This document shows, piece by piece, positions 18,258-25,285 of a stretch of 64,000 nucleotides of DNA. Within the stretch, counting starts at the first letter, position 1, and each line of letters opens with the position of its first letter. The position numbers and the translations under genes are program-made. The stretch is from Umezawaea endophytica (lineage in GTDB: Bacteria > Actinomycetota > Actinomycetes > Mycobacteriales > Pseudonocardiaceae), in the NCBI RefSeq assembly GCF_025061645.1, contig NZ_JANYMP010000032.1, positions 43,294 to 107,293 on the forward strand. The letters run 5' to 3'. The notes beneath the pieces are model-generated. The model saw only the letters and a list, made by a program, of their open reading frames with translations, searched no databases and was not told the origin of the DNA.

Positions 18258-20735
18258 TCAGACCTGGTGGAGGCGCTCCAGCAGGTCCTCGACGAGGAAC
18301 AGCACCTCGTCGACCACGGCGTGCCCCGTGCTGGGCCGCACCTTCACGACCTGCGGGTCGTGGTCGCTCGCCTGGTCGGCGAACTCGGCGTTGATGTGCA
18401 CCACGTCGTAGTTGTAGCGCTTGATGTTCTTGCTGATCAGCAGGTGGTCCAGCACCTGCGCGTTGCCCTCGAACACGTAGCTGTAGCGCTCCAGGGGCGG
18501 CAGCGTCTCGATGAGGTCCACGACGGCCCCACCCGCGGTCAGCTTCTGGAGCGCGGGCGAGAACTGGTAGTCGTTGATGTCACCGGCGAGCACGACGTTC
18601 GCGCCCTTGTCGATCGCCTGCACCTGGTCGACGAACGCGCGCAGCGACGTGGCCTGCGCCAGGCGCTGCACCTCGGAGCTGCGGGCGGGCGGCTGGAAGC
18701 GGCCGTGCATCGCCTGGTCGCCACCCTTGGAGTTGAAGTGGTTGGCGACGACGAACACGGTGCGACCGCGGAAGGTGAACTGGCCCGCGAGCGGCTTGCG
18801 GCTGCTGTTCCACGCCGGGTTCGCCGGGTCGACGCGACCGGGCGAGACGGACAGCGCCGCGCGGCCCCGGTCCTTCACGACGGCGACCGGGGTGGTCGCG
18901 TCGCCGCCGGGCTTGTCCACGAACGAGACCCGCGCCGGGTTGAACAGGAACGCGACCCGGATGTTGCCGCCGGGCTCACCGCCGTCGGTCTTGTTGCCGG
19001 GGTCGATCTGCCGCCACTGGTAGCGCGGGCCGCCCGCCGTGGCGATGGCGTCGACGAACTTCGCCAGCGTCACGTCGGCCGCGACCGTGCCGTCGTCGGT
19101 GGCGCCGTTGTTGTCCTGGATCTCCTCCAGCACCAGCACGTCCGGGCTCTTCAGGTTGCTCACGACCGCGCCCGCGAGCCGGTCGAACTTGGCCTGCGGG
19201 TTGCCCGGCGCCAGGTTCTCCACGTTGTACGTGGCGACGGACAGCTCGCTCTGCCTCTGGCCCGCGACGACCTCGGGGGTGATGCCGCCGGAGGTGTAGG
19301 TGCCGAGCGAGTTCGTGGCCAGCGTGTAGCCGCCGAAGTTGGTGTACTCCAGCGCGCCGACGGTCGCGCCCTTGAGCACGTCGCCGACGTTCGCCTTGGG
19401 CAGCGCCGCGCTGCCCGCCTTGACCTTCAGCCTGCCGCTGTTCGGCTTGTCGTAGCCGAGGTAGACGGTGCCGCCGCGGGCCGCCGGGTTCTGCCGGGGC
19501 TTGGTGGTGATGAAGCCCTCGCCGAACTCGTTGACCGGGCCGGTGAAGCGGGCGTCGTCCACCTGGAGGAGCTGGCCCTCGCGGGACTCCAGGAAGTCGA
19601 GCGCGTACTTCGCCGGGTCGAGCGGGACGGTCTCGATGGTCGCGCCGCCCGCGTCCGGGGCGTAGGCCTCGGGGATGGACGTCGGGGTGATCACCTCGGG
19701 CGCCGGGACCGGGTTGCCCTGCGACACGACGGTGATCCGCGTGGGCGTGGCGATCTCGGTCAGCGTCTGGTTGGTGCCGGTGTCGCCGCCCGGCCGGTAC
19801 TCGGCCACGGTGCCGCTGACCAGCACGGAGTCGCCGGGCACGACGGTGAACGGGACGGCGTTGGTGTAGACGAAGATGCCCTCGCTGGTGCGCGCGTCGC
19901 CGTCGACCTGCGCGTCCTGGATCCAGAACCCGCGGTCGCCGGACGCGCGGGTGCCGGTCACGACGCCGGGCACGCTCGCGACCTGCTGGCCGACCAGCGG
20001 CGACACCCGGCCGGAGCCCTGGATGTCGTGGATCCGCTTGTCACCGGGCACGGGGTCGGGATCGGGGTCCGGGTCGGGGTCGCCGCCGCCGGGCGTCTGG
20101 CCCTTGCTGTTGACCGGCGTGGGCGCGCCGACGGTGAAGTCGGCCGCGTTGTCGTCGGTGTCGGGCAGTGCCGAGCCACGGGCGGCGGAGGTCGTGTTGG
20201 CGAGGTTGCCGGTGGCCGTCCCCTCGCGGACGACGGTCGCGGTGCCGTAGCCGACCAGGTCCTTCACGCTCGGGTCGGCCGCGCAGGCCGCGGCGGTCTT
20301 GCAGGTCAGCGCGGTGGTGCCGGAGACGAGGGCGATCGTGCCGCCGGTGCCGGACATGGCGATCGTGCCGGTGGCGTCGGTCGTCGGCAGCTCGACCGTG
20401 CCGCCCGTGCCCTTCGCCTCACCGACCAGGAAGCGCCCGCCCGCGGCGATCGAGCCCGCCAGCGGGGTGGTCTGCCACGTGCTGGCCGCGCTGGCGCTCG
20501 CGGGCAGGTACTGCACGCTCCAGCCGTCGACCGCGACCGCTGCCGCGCCCTTGTTGGCCAGCTCCACGAAGTCCTGCGTGAGGGTCGCGCCGGAGTTGCC
20601 CCCACCGCCGTACACCTCGGCGATGAGCGCGTCCGGGCTCGGCGCGGCGTTCGCGGTGACCGGCAGCGCCACGGCCAGCGTCACGGCGGTGGCGGCGGTG
20701 ACCGCCAGTCCGACGCGGGGCAGTGATGGTCTCAA
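18258..20735 (-). CDS. Secreted multidomain nuclease (lamin-tail plus endonuclease/exonuclease/phosphatase)
   Basis: This 825-residue exported enzyme resembles ExeM/NucH-type extracellular DNases. A signal peptide ends near TANA-AP. A lamin-tail domain follows (about 30-150; LIAEVYGGGGNSGATLTQDF), then an Asp/Pro spacer, an OB-fold region (about 235-370) and a C-terminal EEP nuclease domain (about 500-810). Catalytic motifs are complete: ATYNVENL, VLEEIQDN, NHFNSKGG, LAGDINDYQ and SDHDPQ. It should degrade extracellular DNA, perhaps for phosphate. The start is TTG 20733-20735, five bases after GGAGG. The promoter side holds GTTAACC-like repeats. Confidence 0.9.
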   Translation of the reverse strand: MRPSLPRVGLAVTAATAVTLAVALPVTANAAPSPDALIAEVYGGGGNSGATLTQDFVELANKGAAAVAVDGWSVQYLPASASAASTWQTTPLAGSIAAGGRFLVGEAKGTGGTVELPTTDATGTIAMSGTGGTIALVSGTTALTCKTAAACAADPSVKDLVGYGTATVVREGTATGNLANTTSAARGSALPDTDDNAADFTVGAPTPVNSKGQTPGGGDPDPDPDPDPVPGDKRIHDIQGSGRVSPLVGQQVASVPGVVTGTRASGDRGFWIQDAQVDGDARTSEGIFVYTNAVPFTVVPGDSVLVSGTVAEYRPGGDTGTNQTLTEIATPTRITVVSQGNPVPAPEVITPTSIPEAYAPDAGGATIETVPLDPAKYALDFLESREGQLLQVDDARFTGPVNEFGEGFITTKPRQNPAARGGTVYLGYDKPNSGRLKVKAGSAALPKANVGDVLKGATVGALEYTNFGGYTLATNSLGTYTSGGITPEVVAGQRQSELSVATYNVENLAPGNPQAKFDRLAGAVVSNLKSPDVLVLEEIQDNNGATDDGTVAADVTLAKFVDAIATAGGPRYQWRQIDPGNKTDGGEPGGNIRVAFLFNPARVSFVDKPGGDATTPVAVVKDRGRAALSVSPGRVDPANPAWNSSRKPLAGQFTFRGRTVFVVANHFNSKGGDQAMHGRFQPPARSSEVQRLAQATSLRAFVDQVQAIDKGANVVLAGDINDYQFSPALQKLTAGGAVVDLIETLPPLERYSYVFEGNAQVLDHLLISKNIKRYNYDVVHINAEFADQASDHDPQVVKVRPSTGHAVVDEVLFLVEDLLERLHQV

Positions 20736-20927
20736 GACTTCCTCCGGATGTTGGCGGGTCCGCGAATCTTCCCCGCATCGAGTGAACGAAGGAAGGCTTA
20801 GTTACTAACGGTTAACCTGCCCATCGCGAGGTTGACATCTGCCGTAACGAACGACCCGCAGGCGTGGATAGGTAGGGTCGGCTCACGCTTCGCGGTCCTC
20901 TCTGCAACCAAAAGGTGACAGGATCAC
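20736..20927. promoter_or_regulatory. Upstream region of the nuclease gene
   Basis: This 192-base stretch is less GC-rich than its surroundings. It includes the dyad TTAGT-T-ACTAA (20798-20808) and, on the minus strand, GTTAACCGTTA followed directly by GTAACTAAGCC. These two 11-base units resemble the spacing of actinomycete PHO boxes. No gene is visible. Confidence 0.4.
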
Positions 20928-20957
20928 TCGAACGTGTGTTCGAAGATGCGCTAGGCT
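20928..20957 (+). promoter_or_regulatory. LexA-type SOS box with -10 element
   Basis: TCGAACGTGTGTTCGA (20928-20943) is a perfect match to the mycobacterial LexA box pattern TCGAAC-N4-GTTCGA. TAGGCT at 20952-20957 is a good actinomycete -10. The box lies where the -35 should be, so LexA would block this promoter until DNA damage. It points to the right, into a stretch with no conventional gene. It lies 192 bases before the divergent nuclease gene, which it might also influence. Confidence 0.75.
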
Positions 20958-20967
20958 GATCACGAGG

Positions 20968-21036
20968 GTGCGAGCCGGTGGCCCTCCCAGCGCCGGCACC
21001 ACACAGCGGATCGAGGACGAGGCGCTCGCGACCTGA
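20968..21036 (+). CDS. Possible 22-residue leader peptide under the SOS box
   Basis: GTG 20968 opens a short frame encoding MRAGGPPSAGTTQRIEDEAL plus two residues, ending with TGA at 21034-21036. It begins about ten bases after the -10 box, so the message would be nearly leaderless. The stop falls at the tip of the large hairpin. This could be chance; codon evidence is minimal at this length. Confidence 0.25.
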   Translation: MRAGGPPSAGTTQRIEDEALAT

Positions 21037-21063
21037 CGAGGTGGCGAGCGCCTCGTGCTGTGT
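21001..21063 (+). ncRNA. Strongly structured RNA element downstream of the SOS promoter
   Basis: ACACAGC (21001-21007) pairs with GCTGTGT (21057-21063). Inside, ACGAGGCGCTCGC (21017-21029) pairs with GCGAGCGCCTCGT (21044-21056), then ACCT with AGGT around a GACG loop. Only a G-G mismatch and a nine-base bulge on the left side interrupt about 24 base pairs. No T-run follows. It may be a terminator, an attenuator or the core of a small RNA. It does not match tmRNA, RNase P RNA or 6C RNA features I know. Confidence 0.5.
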
Positions 21064-21589
21064 CCGCCCGCGTAAACCACTCCGGCGGAGCGTCACACGG
21101 CGAGGGAGAGCCGCCAGCGTGCGCAGTGCCGGTGGTGGGGAGCGTTGGACGAGGCGGTGTTCGGGGGCGACGAGAACTACGCCACCCCGCACCCAATCCG
21201 GGCGTGGACCAAGGCCCGGTGGAGAAGGTCACCGCTCAGGGGAGCCGTGAGGTCGAGACCTCGACCGAGAGATCGCCACTCAAGAGAGCCGCAGGGTTGA
21301 CGCCTTGGCGGAGAAGGTCACCGCGAAGGCGTACGCCCCGACGGACAGGTTGCCCCAGGGGGAGCTGCGGACCAAGGCCCCGACCGACAAGGCCGCCAGC
21401 GGAGCGGCCAAGGCCTCGACGGCGACCGCCGGGCGTCCACACGTCCGGTGCGACCAGGTCGATTCCACCCCACCACCCGCAGGACGGGTGTTCCACTAGC
21501 GGCGACGCGTCGTCACGACCGCGCCCTGCACAGGAGGCCCCTCCCAGCGGTGGGAGCGCTGGGACGCCTGGACCTGAGCCCGTCAACGC
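21064..21589. other. Gene-poor stretch before tRNA-Ser(CGA)
   Basis: No frame here has the codon pattern, ribosome site or family signature of a gene. It contains a 15-bp direct repeat GGAGAAGGTCACCGC at 21221-21235 and 21310-21324, a near-palindrome GGTCGAGACCTCGACC at 21251-21266, and several AAGGCC words. It may be the body of a noncoding transcript from the SOS promoter, or decayed coding sequence. Confidence 0.5.
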
Positions 21590-21625
21590 GAAGAGCCCCG
21601 CACCTCGTGAGGTGCGGGGCTCTTC
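21590..21625. terminator. Strong bidirectional hairpin after tRNA-Ser(CGA)
   Basis: A perfect 16-bp stem (21590-21605 with 21610-21625, CGTG loop) lies just past the 3' end of the minus-strand tRNA. It would also end any rightward transcript from the SOS promoter. Confidence 0.8.
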
Positions 21626-21628
21626 GAC

Positions 21629-21716
21629 TGGCGGTGGCGGTGGGATTTGAACCCACGGAGGCTTTCACCTCACACGCTTTCGAGGCGTGCTCCTTCGGCC
21701 GCTCGGACACGCCACC
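21629..21716 (-). tRNA. tRNA-Ser (anticodon CGA)
   Basis: On the minus strand GGTGGCG pairs with CGCCACC, the anticodon loop CTCGAAA carries CGA, a long variable arm follows and the T-loop reads GGTTCAAATCC. A CCA triplet is encoded at 21631-21629, unlike the GGA isoacceptor gene. The -10 TATTGT lies about ten bases upstream. It reads UCG. Confidence 0.97.
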
Positions 21717-21759
21717 GCTAAGAACAATACAAGACGGCTGTCCGGGCCCGTCGAGCGGG

Positions 21760-21966
21760 TTACCTGTTGAACTTGTCCTTGAGGCCCGCGACGCCGTCGG
21801 CGGTCTTGTCGCGCAGGTCGTGGCCGGTTTCCTTGGCGTGGCCCTCGACCTGGTCGGCCTGGCCCTCGACGCGCAGGGTCTGGTTGCCGGTCTTCTCGCC
21901 GACCTTCTCCTTGACCTCGCCGATCAACTGCTGCGCCTTGTCCTTGGCCTTGTCCACGATGCTCAT
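21760..21966 (-). CDS. CsbD-family stress protein
   Basis: This 68-residue hydrophilic protein begins MSIVDKAKDKAQQLIGEVKE and contains the CsbD core GEKTGNQTLRVEGQADQVEG. The family is small, charged and often under general-stress sigma factors; its biochemical role is not known. It is rich in Lys, Asp and Glu, with no membrane segment. It lies between tadA and tRNA-Ser(CGA) on the same strand, 45 bases downstream of tadA. Confidence 0.88.
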   Translation of the reverse strand: MSIVDKAKDKAQQLIGEVKEKVGEKTGNQTLRVEGQADQVEGHAKETGHDLRDKTADGVAGLKDKFNR

Positions 21967-22011
21967 GGCACTGGGTTGCCCCGAACGGACGCGCGCGAAC
22001 CGTGCGGAGGG

Positions 22012-22476
22012 TCACACGGGGCGCTGGTCGGTGAAGAAACCCGCCAGCAGGGCGGCGCAGTCGGCTTCCAGGACGCCGCCCTGGACCTCCGGGCGGTGGT
22101 TGAGCCTGCGGTCGCGGACGACGTCCCACAGGGAACCCACGGCGCCGGTGCGGGGCTCCCAGGCGCCGAACACGACCCGGTCGACCCGTGCGAGGACGAG
22201 GGCGCCCGCGCACATCGTGCACGGTTCCACGGTGACCGCGAGGGTGCAGCCGGTCAGCCGCCAGCCGTCGCCGTGGACGGCCGCGGCGGCGCGGAGGGCG
22301 AGCACCTCGGCGTGCGCGGTCGGGTCGCCGGTCGCTTCGCGGGCGTTGCACGCCGCGGCCAGCTCGGTGCCGTCAGGGCCGAACACGGCCGCGCCGATGG
22401 GGACGTCCCCGGTCGCGGTGGCGCGGCGGGCGGCGGCCAGCGCCGCGCGCACCATGGCCTCGGGCGTCGGGGTCAC
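22012..22476 (-). CDS. tadA: tRNA-specific adenosine deaminase TadA
   Basis: This 154-residue zinc deaminase converts A34 to inosine in tRNA-Arg(ACG); that tRNA is encoded at 43783-43855 in this window. Motifs are AHAEVLAL (zinc His and catalytic Glu) and VEPCTMCAGALV (two zinc Cys). GTG 22476 overlaps the stop of the upstream partner gene as GTGA, so I prefer it over ATG 22455. Synteny with Rv3752c (recalled) supports the call. Confidence 0.93.
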   Translation of the reverse strand: MTPTPEAMVRAALAAARRATATGDVPIGAAVFGPDGTELAAACNAREATGDPTAHAEVLALRAAAAVHGDGWRLTGCTLAVTVEPCTMCAGALVLARVDRVVFGAWEPRTGAVGSLWDVVRDRRLNHRPEVQGGVLEADCAALLAGFFTDQRPV

Positions 22477-22961
22477 GCCTGGATCTTGTCGAGCAGCTTC
22501 GTGAACTCGTCGGCGAAGCCGCACCGCTGCGCGATCATCTGCAACTGCTCGTCGGGGTAGAGGTCCACCTCGTCCACGACGATCTGCATCTCGTGCTTCG
22601 GCATCCCGAGGTCGGCGAGGACGCCGAGGTCGCCCTCCGGCCACAGCTCCTCGTCCTCCTCGTCCGGCGGATCGACCCGCAGGAGGTCCAGGACGTCCGC
22701 GGCGATGTCGTAGTCGAGCGCCGCCGCCGCGTCGGACAGCAGCAGGGACACCCCGCCCGGCACCGGTCGGAGGATGATGAAGAACTCGTCGTCGACGGCC
22801 AGCAGACCGAAGGCCGCACCGGTCGATCGGAGTTGGCGCAGCTCGGTGATAGCCGCGTCCAGTTCGGACAGCGCTGAGCTGTCCATCGTGCTGCACCGCC
22901 AACGGCCGTCCTCCCGGACGACCGCGACGGCGAAGCCGTTGACCGGCTCCTGCTCTGCCAT
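22473..22961 (-). CDS. tRNA adenosine deaminase-associated protein
   Basis: This 162-residue protein is the acidic partner usually found immediately upstream of tadA in actinomycetes. It begins MAEQEPVNGFAVAVVREDGR and contains LLAVDDEFFIILRPVPGGVS, an acidic stretch DPPDEEDEELWPEGD and the end FADEFTKLLDKIQA. Its molecular role is not established; the strict pairing suggests it helps TadA. ATG 22961 is the first start that keeps homology. Overlap with tadA is four bases (GTGA). Confidence 0.88.
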   Translation of the reverse strand: MAEQEPVNGFAVAVVREDGRWRCSTMDSSALSELDAAITELRQLRSTGAAFGLLAVDDEFFIILRPVPGGVSLLLSDAAAALDYDIAADVLDLLRVDPPDEEDEELWPEGDLGVLADLGMPKHEMQIVVDEVDLYPDEQLQMIAQRCGFADEFTKLLDKIQA

Positions 22962-23050
22962 GAGCACACCGTAGGGGGCAGCCGACCCGCCCGGTAGCAC
23001 GGGGCCTCCGGGAGCAGCGCCGAGGGCCCGTCCGATGTCAGTATCGACCC

Positions 23051-24262
23051 ATGAGCACAACTCTGGTTCCCCGCTTCGCCGGACTCCTCGACGCGGCACG
23101 GGCCGTGCAGCCGCGGACCGTCGCGCTGCGCAGGCAGGTGCACCGCCACCCCGAGCAGGGTCTCGACCTGCCCGCGACCCAGGCGGCCGTCCTGGCCGCG
23201 CTGGCGGACCTGCCCCTCAAGATCACCAGGGGCGAGCGGTCCAGCGCGGTCGTGGCCGTGCTGGAGGGCGGGAAACCCGGTCCCACGGTGCTGCTGCGCG
23301 GCGACATGGACGCCCTGCCGCTCCAGGAGGACACCGGGCTCGACTACGCGTCCGAAGTGGACGGGACGATGCACGCGTGCGGCCACGACACGCACGTCGC
23401 CATGCTCGCGTCGGCGGCGCGGCTGCTGTGCGAGCGGCGGGCGGAGCTGGCGGGCCAGGTCGTGTTCATGTTCCAGCCGGGCGAGGAGGGCCAGCACGGC
23501 GCCCGCTACATGCTGGAGGAGGGGCTGCTGGACGCGGCCGGTCCCCGCGTGGAGAAGGCGTTGGCCATCCACATCACGTCGACGCTGCGGTCCGGCGTCA
23601 TCACCTGCCGCCCCGGCCCGATCATGGCTTCCGCCGACACCTTCCACGTGACCGTCACGGGTCGCGGCGGGCACGGCGGCATGCCGCACGACGCGATCGA
23701 CCCGGTCCCGCCGACCGCCGCGATGGTCGGCGCGCTGCAAACGATGGTGGCCAGGCGGGTCAGCGTGCACGAGCCCGCGGTCGTCACGATCGCCCACCTC
23801 GTCGCGGGCACCACCACCAACATCATCCCCGAGACCGCGCTGCTGGAGGGCACCATCCGCACGCTCTCCGAAGCCACGCGAACGCTGGTGCACAAGGAAG
23901 TCCGCCAGGTGTGCGAGCACGTCGCCGCCGCGCACGGCTGCACCGCTGCGGTCGAGGTCGTCCCCGGCTACCCGGTCACGGTGAACGACGACACCGTCGG
24001 CGCGCACGTCCTGGACCTCGCGGCCGAGGCCATCGGGGCGTCCTGGTCCGAACCCATGCTGGACCCGCTGATGGGCGCGGAGGACTTCTCGTACGTGCTG
24101 GAGCAGGTGCCCGGCGCCATGGCGTTCCTCGGCGCGTGCCCGCCGGACGTGGACCTCGCCGTCGCCGAGGCCAACCACTCCAACCGGGTGCTGTTCGACG
24201 ACGCGGCCATGGAGCACGGCGTGGTCCTCTACACCGCGTTCGCGCTGGACGCGCTGAGCTGA
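23051..24262 (+). CDS. M20-family amidohydrolase/peptidase
   Basis: This 403-residue metalloenzyme fits the M20D (hippurate hydrolase/IAA-amino acid hydrolase) group: HRHPEQG at the start, GDMDALP, ACGHDTHVAML, a catalytic EEG (PGEEGQHGARYML) and the dimerisation domain with TVTGRGGHGGMPH. It removes an acyl or aminoacyl group from an amide; the substrate is unknown. CAGTATCG lies about ten bases before the ATG, so the transcript may be leaderless. It is divergent from the tadA pair. Confidence 0.92.
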   Translation: MSTTLVPRFAGLLDAARAVQPRTVALRRQVHRHPEQGLDLPATQAAVLAALADLPLKITRGERSSAVVAVLEGGKPGPTVLLRGDMDALPLQEDTGLDYASEVDGTMHACGHDTHVAMLASAARLLCERRAELAGQVVFMFQPGEEGQHGARYMLEEGLLDAAGPRVEKALAIHITSTLRSGVITCRPGPIMASADTFHVTVTGRGGHGGMPHDAIDPVPPTAAMVGALQTMVARRVSVHEPAVVTIAHLVAGTTTNIIPETALLEGTIRTLSEATRTLVHKEVRQVCEHVAAAHGCTAAVEVVPGYPVTVNDDTVGAHVLDLAAEAIGASWSEPMLDPLMGAEDFSYVLEQVPGAMAFLGACPPDVDLAVAEANHSNRVLFDDAAMEHGVVLYTAFALDALS

Positions 24263-24297
24263 GAACCCGCACCCGGTGATCGCCCGACGCCGGCAGG

Positions 24298-25275
24298 ATG
24301 GGGCGCGTGCCTGACGTGTGCGTGCTCGGACTGGGGTTGATCGGTGGTTCGGTGCTGCGCGCCGCCTCCGCCGCTGGGTGGACCGCGTGGGGTGCCACGA
24401 AGTCCGCGGTCGACGTGGAAGCGGCGAGAGCCGACGGCTTCGACGTGACCGCGGACCTCGACGAGGCGTTGCGGCGGGCCGCGGAGGTCGACGCGCTGGT
24501 GGTGCTGGCCGTCCCGCTGCCCGCCGTCGACGACGTACTGCGGCGCGTCACCGCCCTCGCCCCGAAGGCGAGGCTGACCGACGTGGTGAGCGTCAAGGAG
24601 CCCGTCGACGACGCCGTCCGCAGGCTCGCCCCGACCACCCGGTACGTGGGCGGGCACCCGATGGCGGGCGCCTCCACCTCCGGGTGGGCCGCCGGTTCCG
24701 GTTCCCTGTTCGACGGCGCGGCCTGGGTGGTCGCGGTGGACGACGATTCGGACCAGGCCGTGCTGCGCGACGTCGTCGAGTTCGCGCTCGCCACGGGGGC
24801 GCACGTGGTCCCGACGAGCGCCGCCGAGCACGACTCGGCGGTCGGGCGGATCTCGCACCTGCCGCACATCCTCGCCACCGTGCTGGCCGCGGTGGGCGCC
24901 GACGGCGGTCCGCTGGCGCTCTCGTTGGCGGCGGGGTCGTTCACCGACGGCACGCGGGTCGCCGGGACGCGGCCGGAACTGGTGCGGGCGATGTGCGAGG
25001 GCAACCGGTCGGCTCTGCTGGACGCGGTGGACGACGCGCTCGGCAGGCTCGGCGCGGCACGGGGTTCCCTGGCGTCGACGGGCGGTCTGGCCAAGACGAT
25101 CGACGCGGGCCACCAGGCCAGGAAGGCGTTCGACGCGCAGAAGACCGCGGAGCGGACCGACGTGACGATCGACCTCGGTTCCGCCGGCGCGCCTGCCGCG
25201 CTCCGGGCTCTCGGGGCGCGCGGTGGCCGTATCGTTTCGTTGCGGGGCAAGACCGCGAGGGCGAAGACCTCGTAG
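24298..25275 (+). CDS. tyrA: Prephenate dehydrogenase
   Basis: This 325-residue enzyme performs the oxidative decarboxylation of prephenate in tyrosine synthesis. The N-terminal NAD-binding motif is VLGLGLIGGS. Further signals are YVGGHPMAGASTSGW and HDSAVGRISHLPHILAT, both in the TyrA core. No ACT regulatory domain is visible. ATG 24298 and GTG 24307 are both possible; neither has a strong ribosome site. Position next to tadA matches mycobacterial Rv3754, as I recall. Confidence 0.93.
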   Translation: MGRVPDVCVLGLGLIGGSVLRAASAAGWTAWGATKSAVDVEAARADGFDVTADLDEALRRAAEVDALVVLAVPLPAVDDVLRRVTALAPKARLTDVVSVKEPVDDAVRRLAPTTRYVGGHPMAGASTSGWAAGSGSLFDGAAWVVAVDDDSDQAVLRDVVEFALATGAHVVPTSAAEHDSAVGRISHLPHILATVLAAVGADGGPLALSLAAGSFTDGTRVAGTRPELVRAMCEGNRSALLDAVDDALGRLGAARGSLASTGGLAKTIDAGHQARKAFDAQKTAERTDVTIDLGSAGAPAALRALGARGGRIVSLRGKTARAKTS

Positions 25276-25285
25276 GGTCGGCGGT

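Noticed and set aside
20960..21590. Possible tmRNA, RNase P RNA or HEARO-type RNA
   Set aside because: The tag frame and tRNA-like ends of tmRNA, the conserved core of RNase P RNA and an adjacent IscB gene are all missing.
21060..21650. A 196-codon plus-strand frame over the gene-poor stretch
   Set aside because: It runs through the terminator and into the tRNA-Ser(CGA) gene, is Pro/Arg-rich and has no ribosome site.
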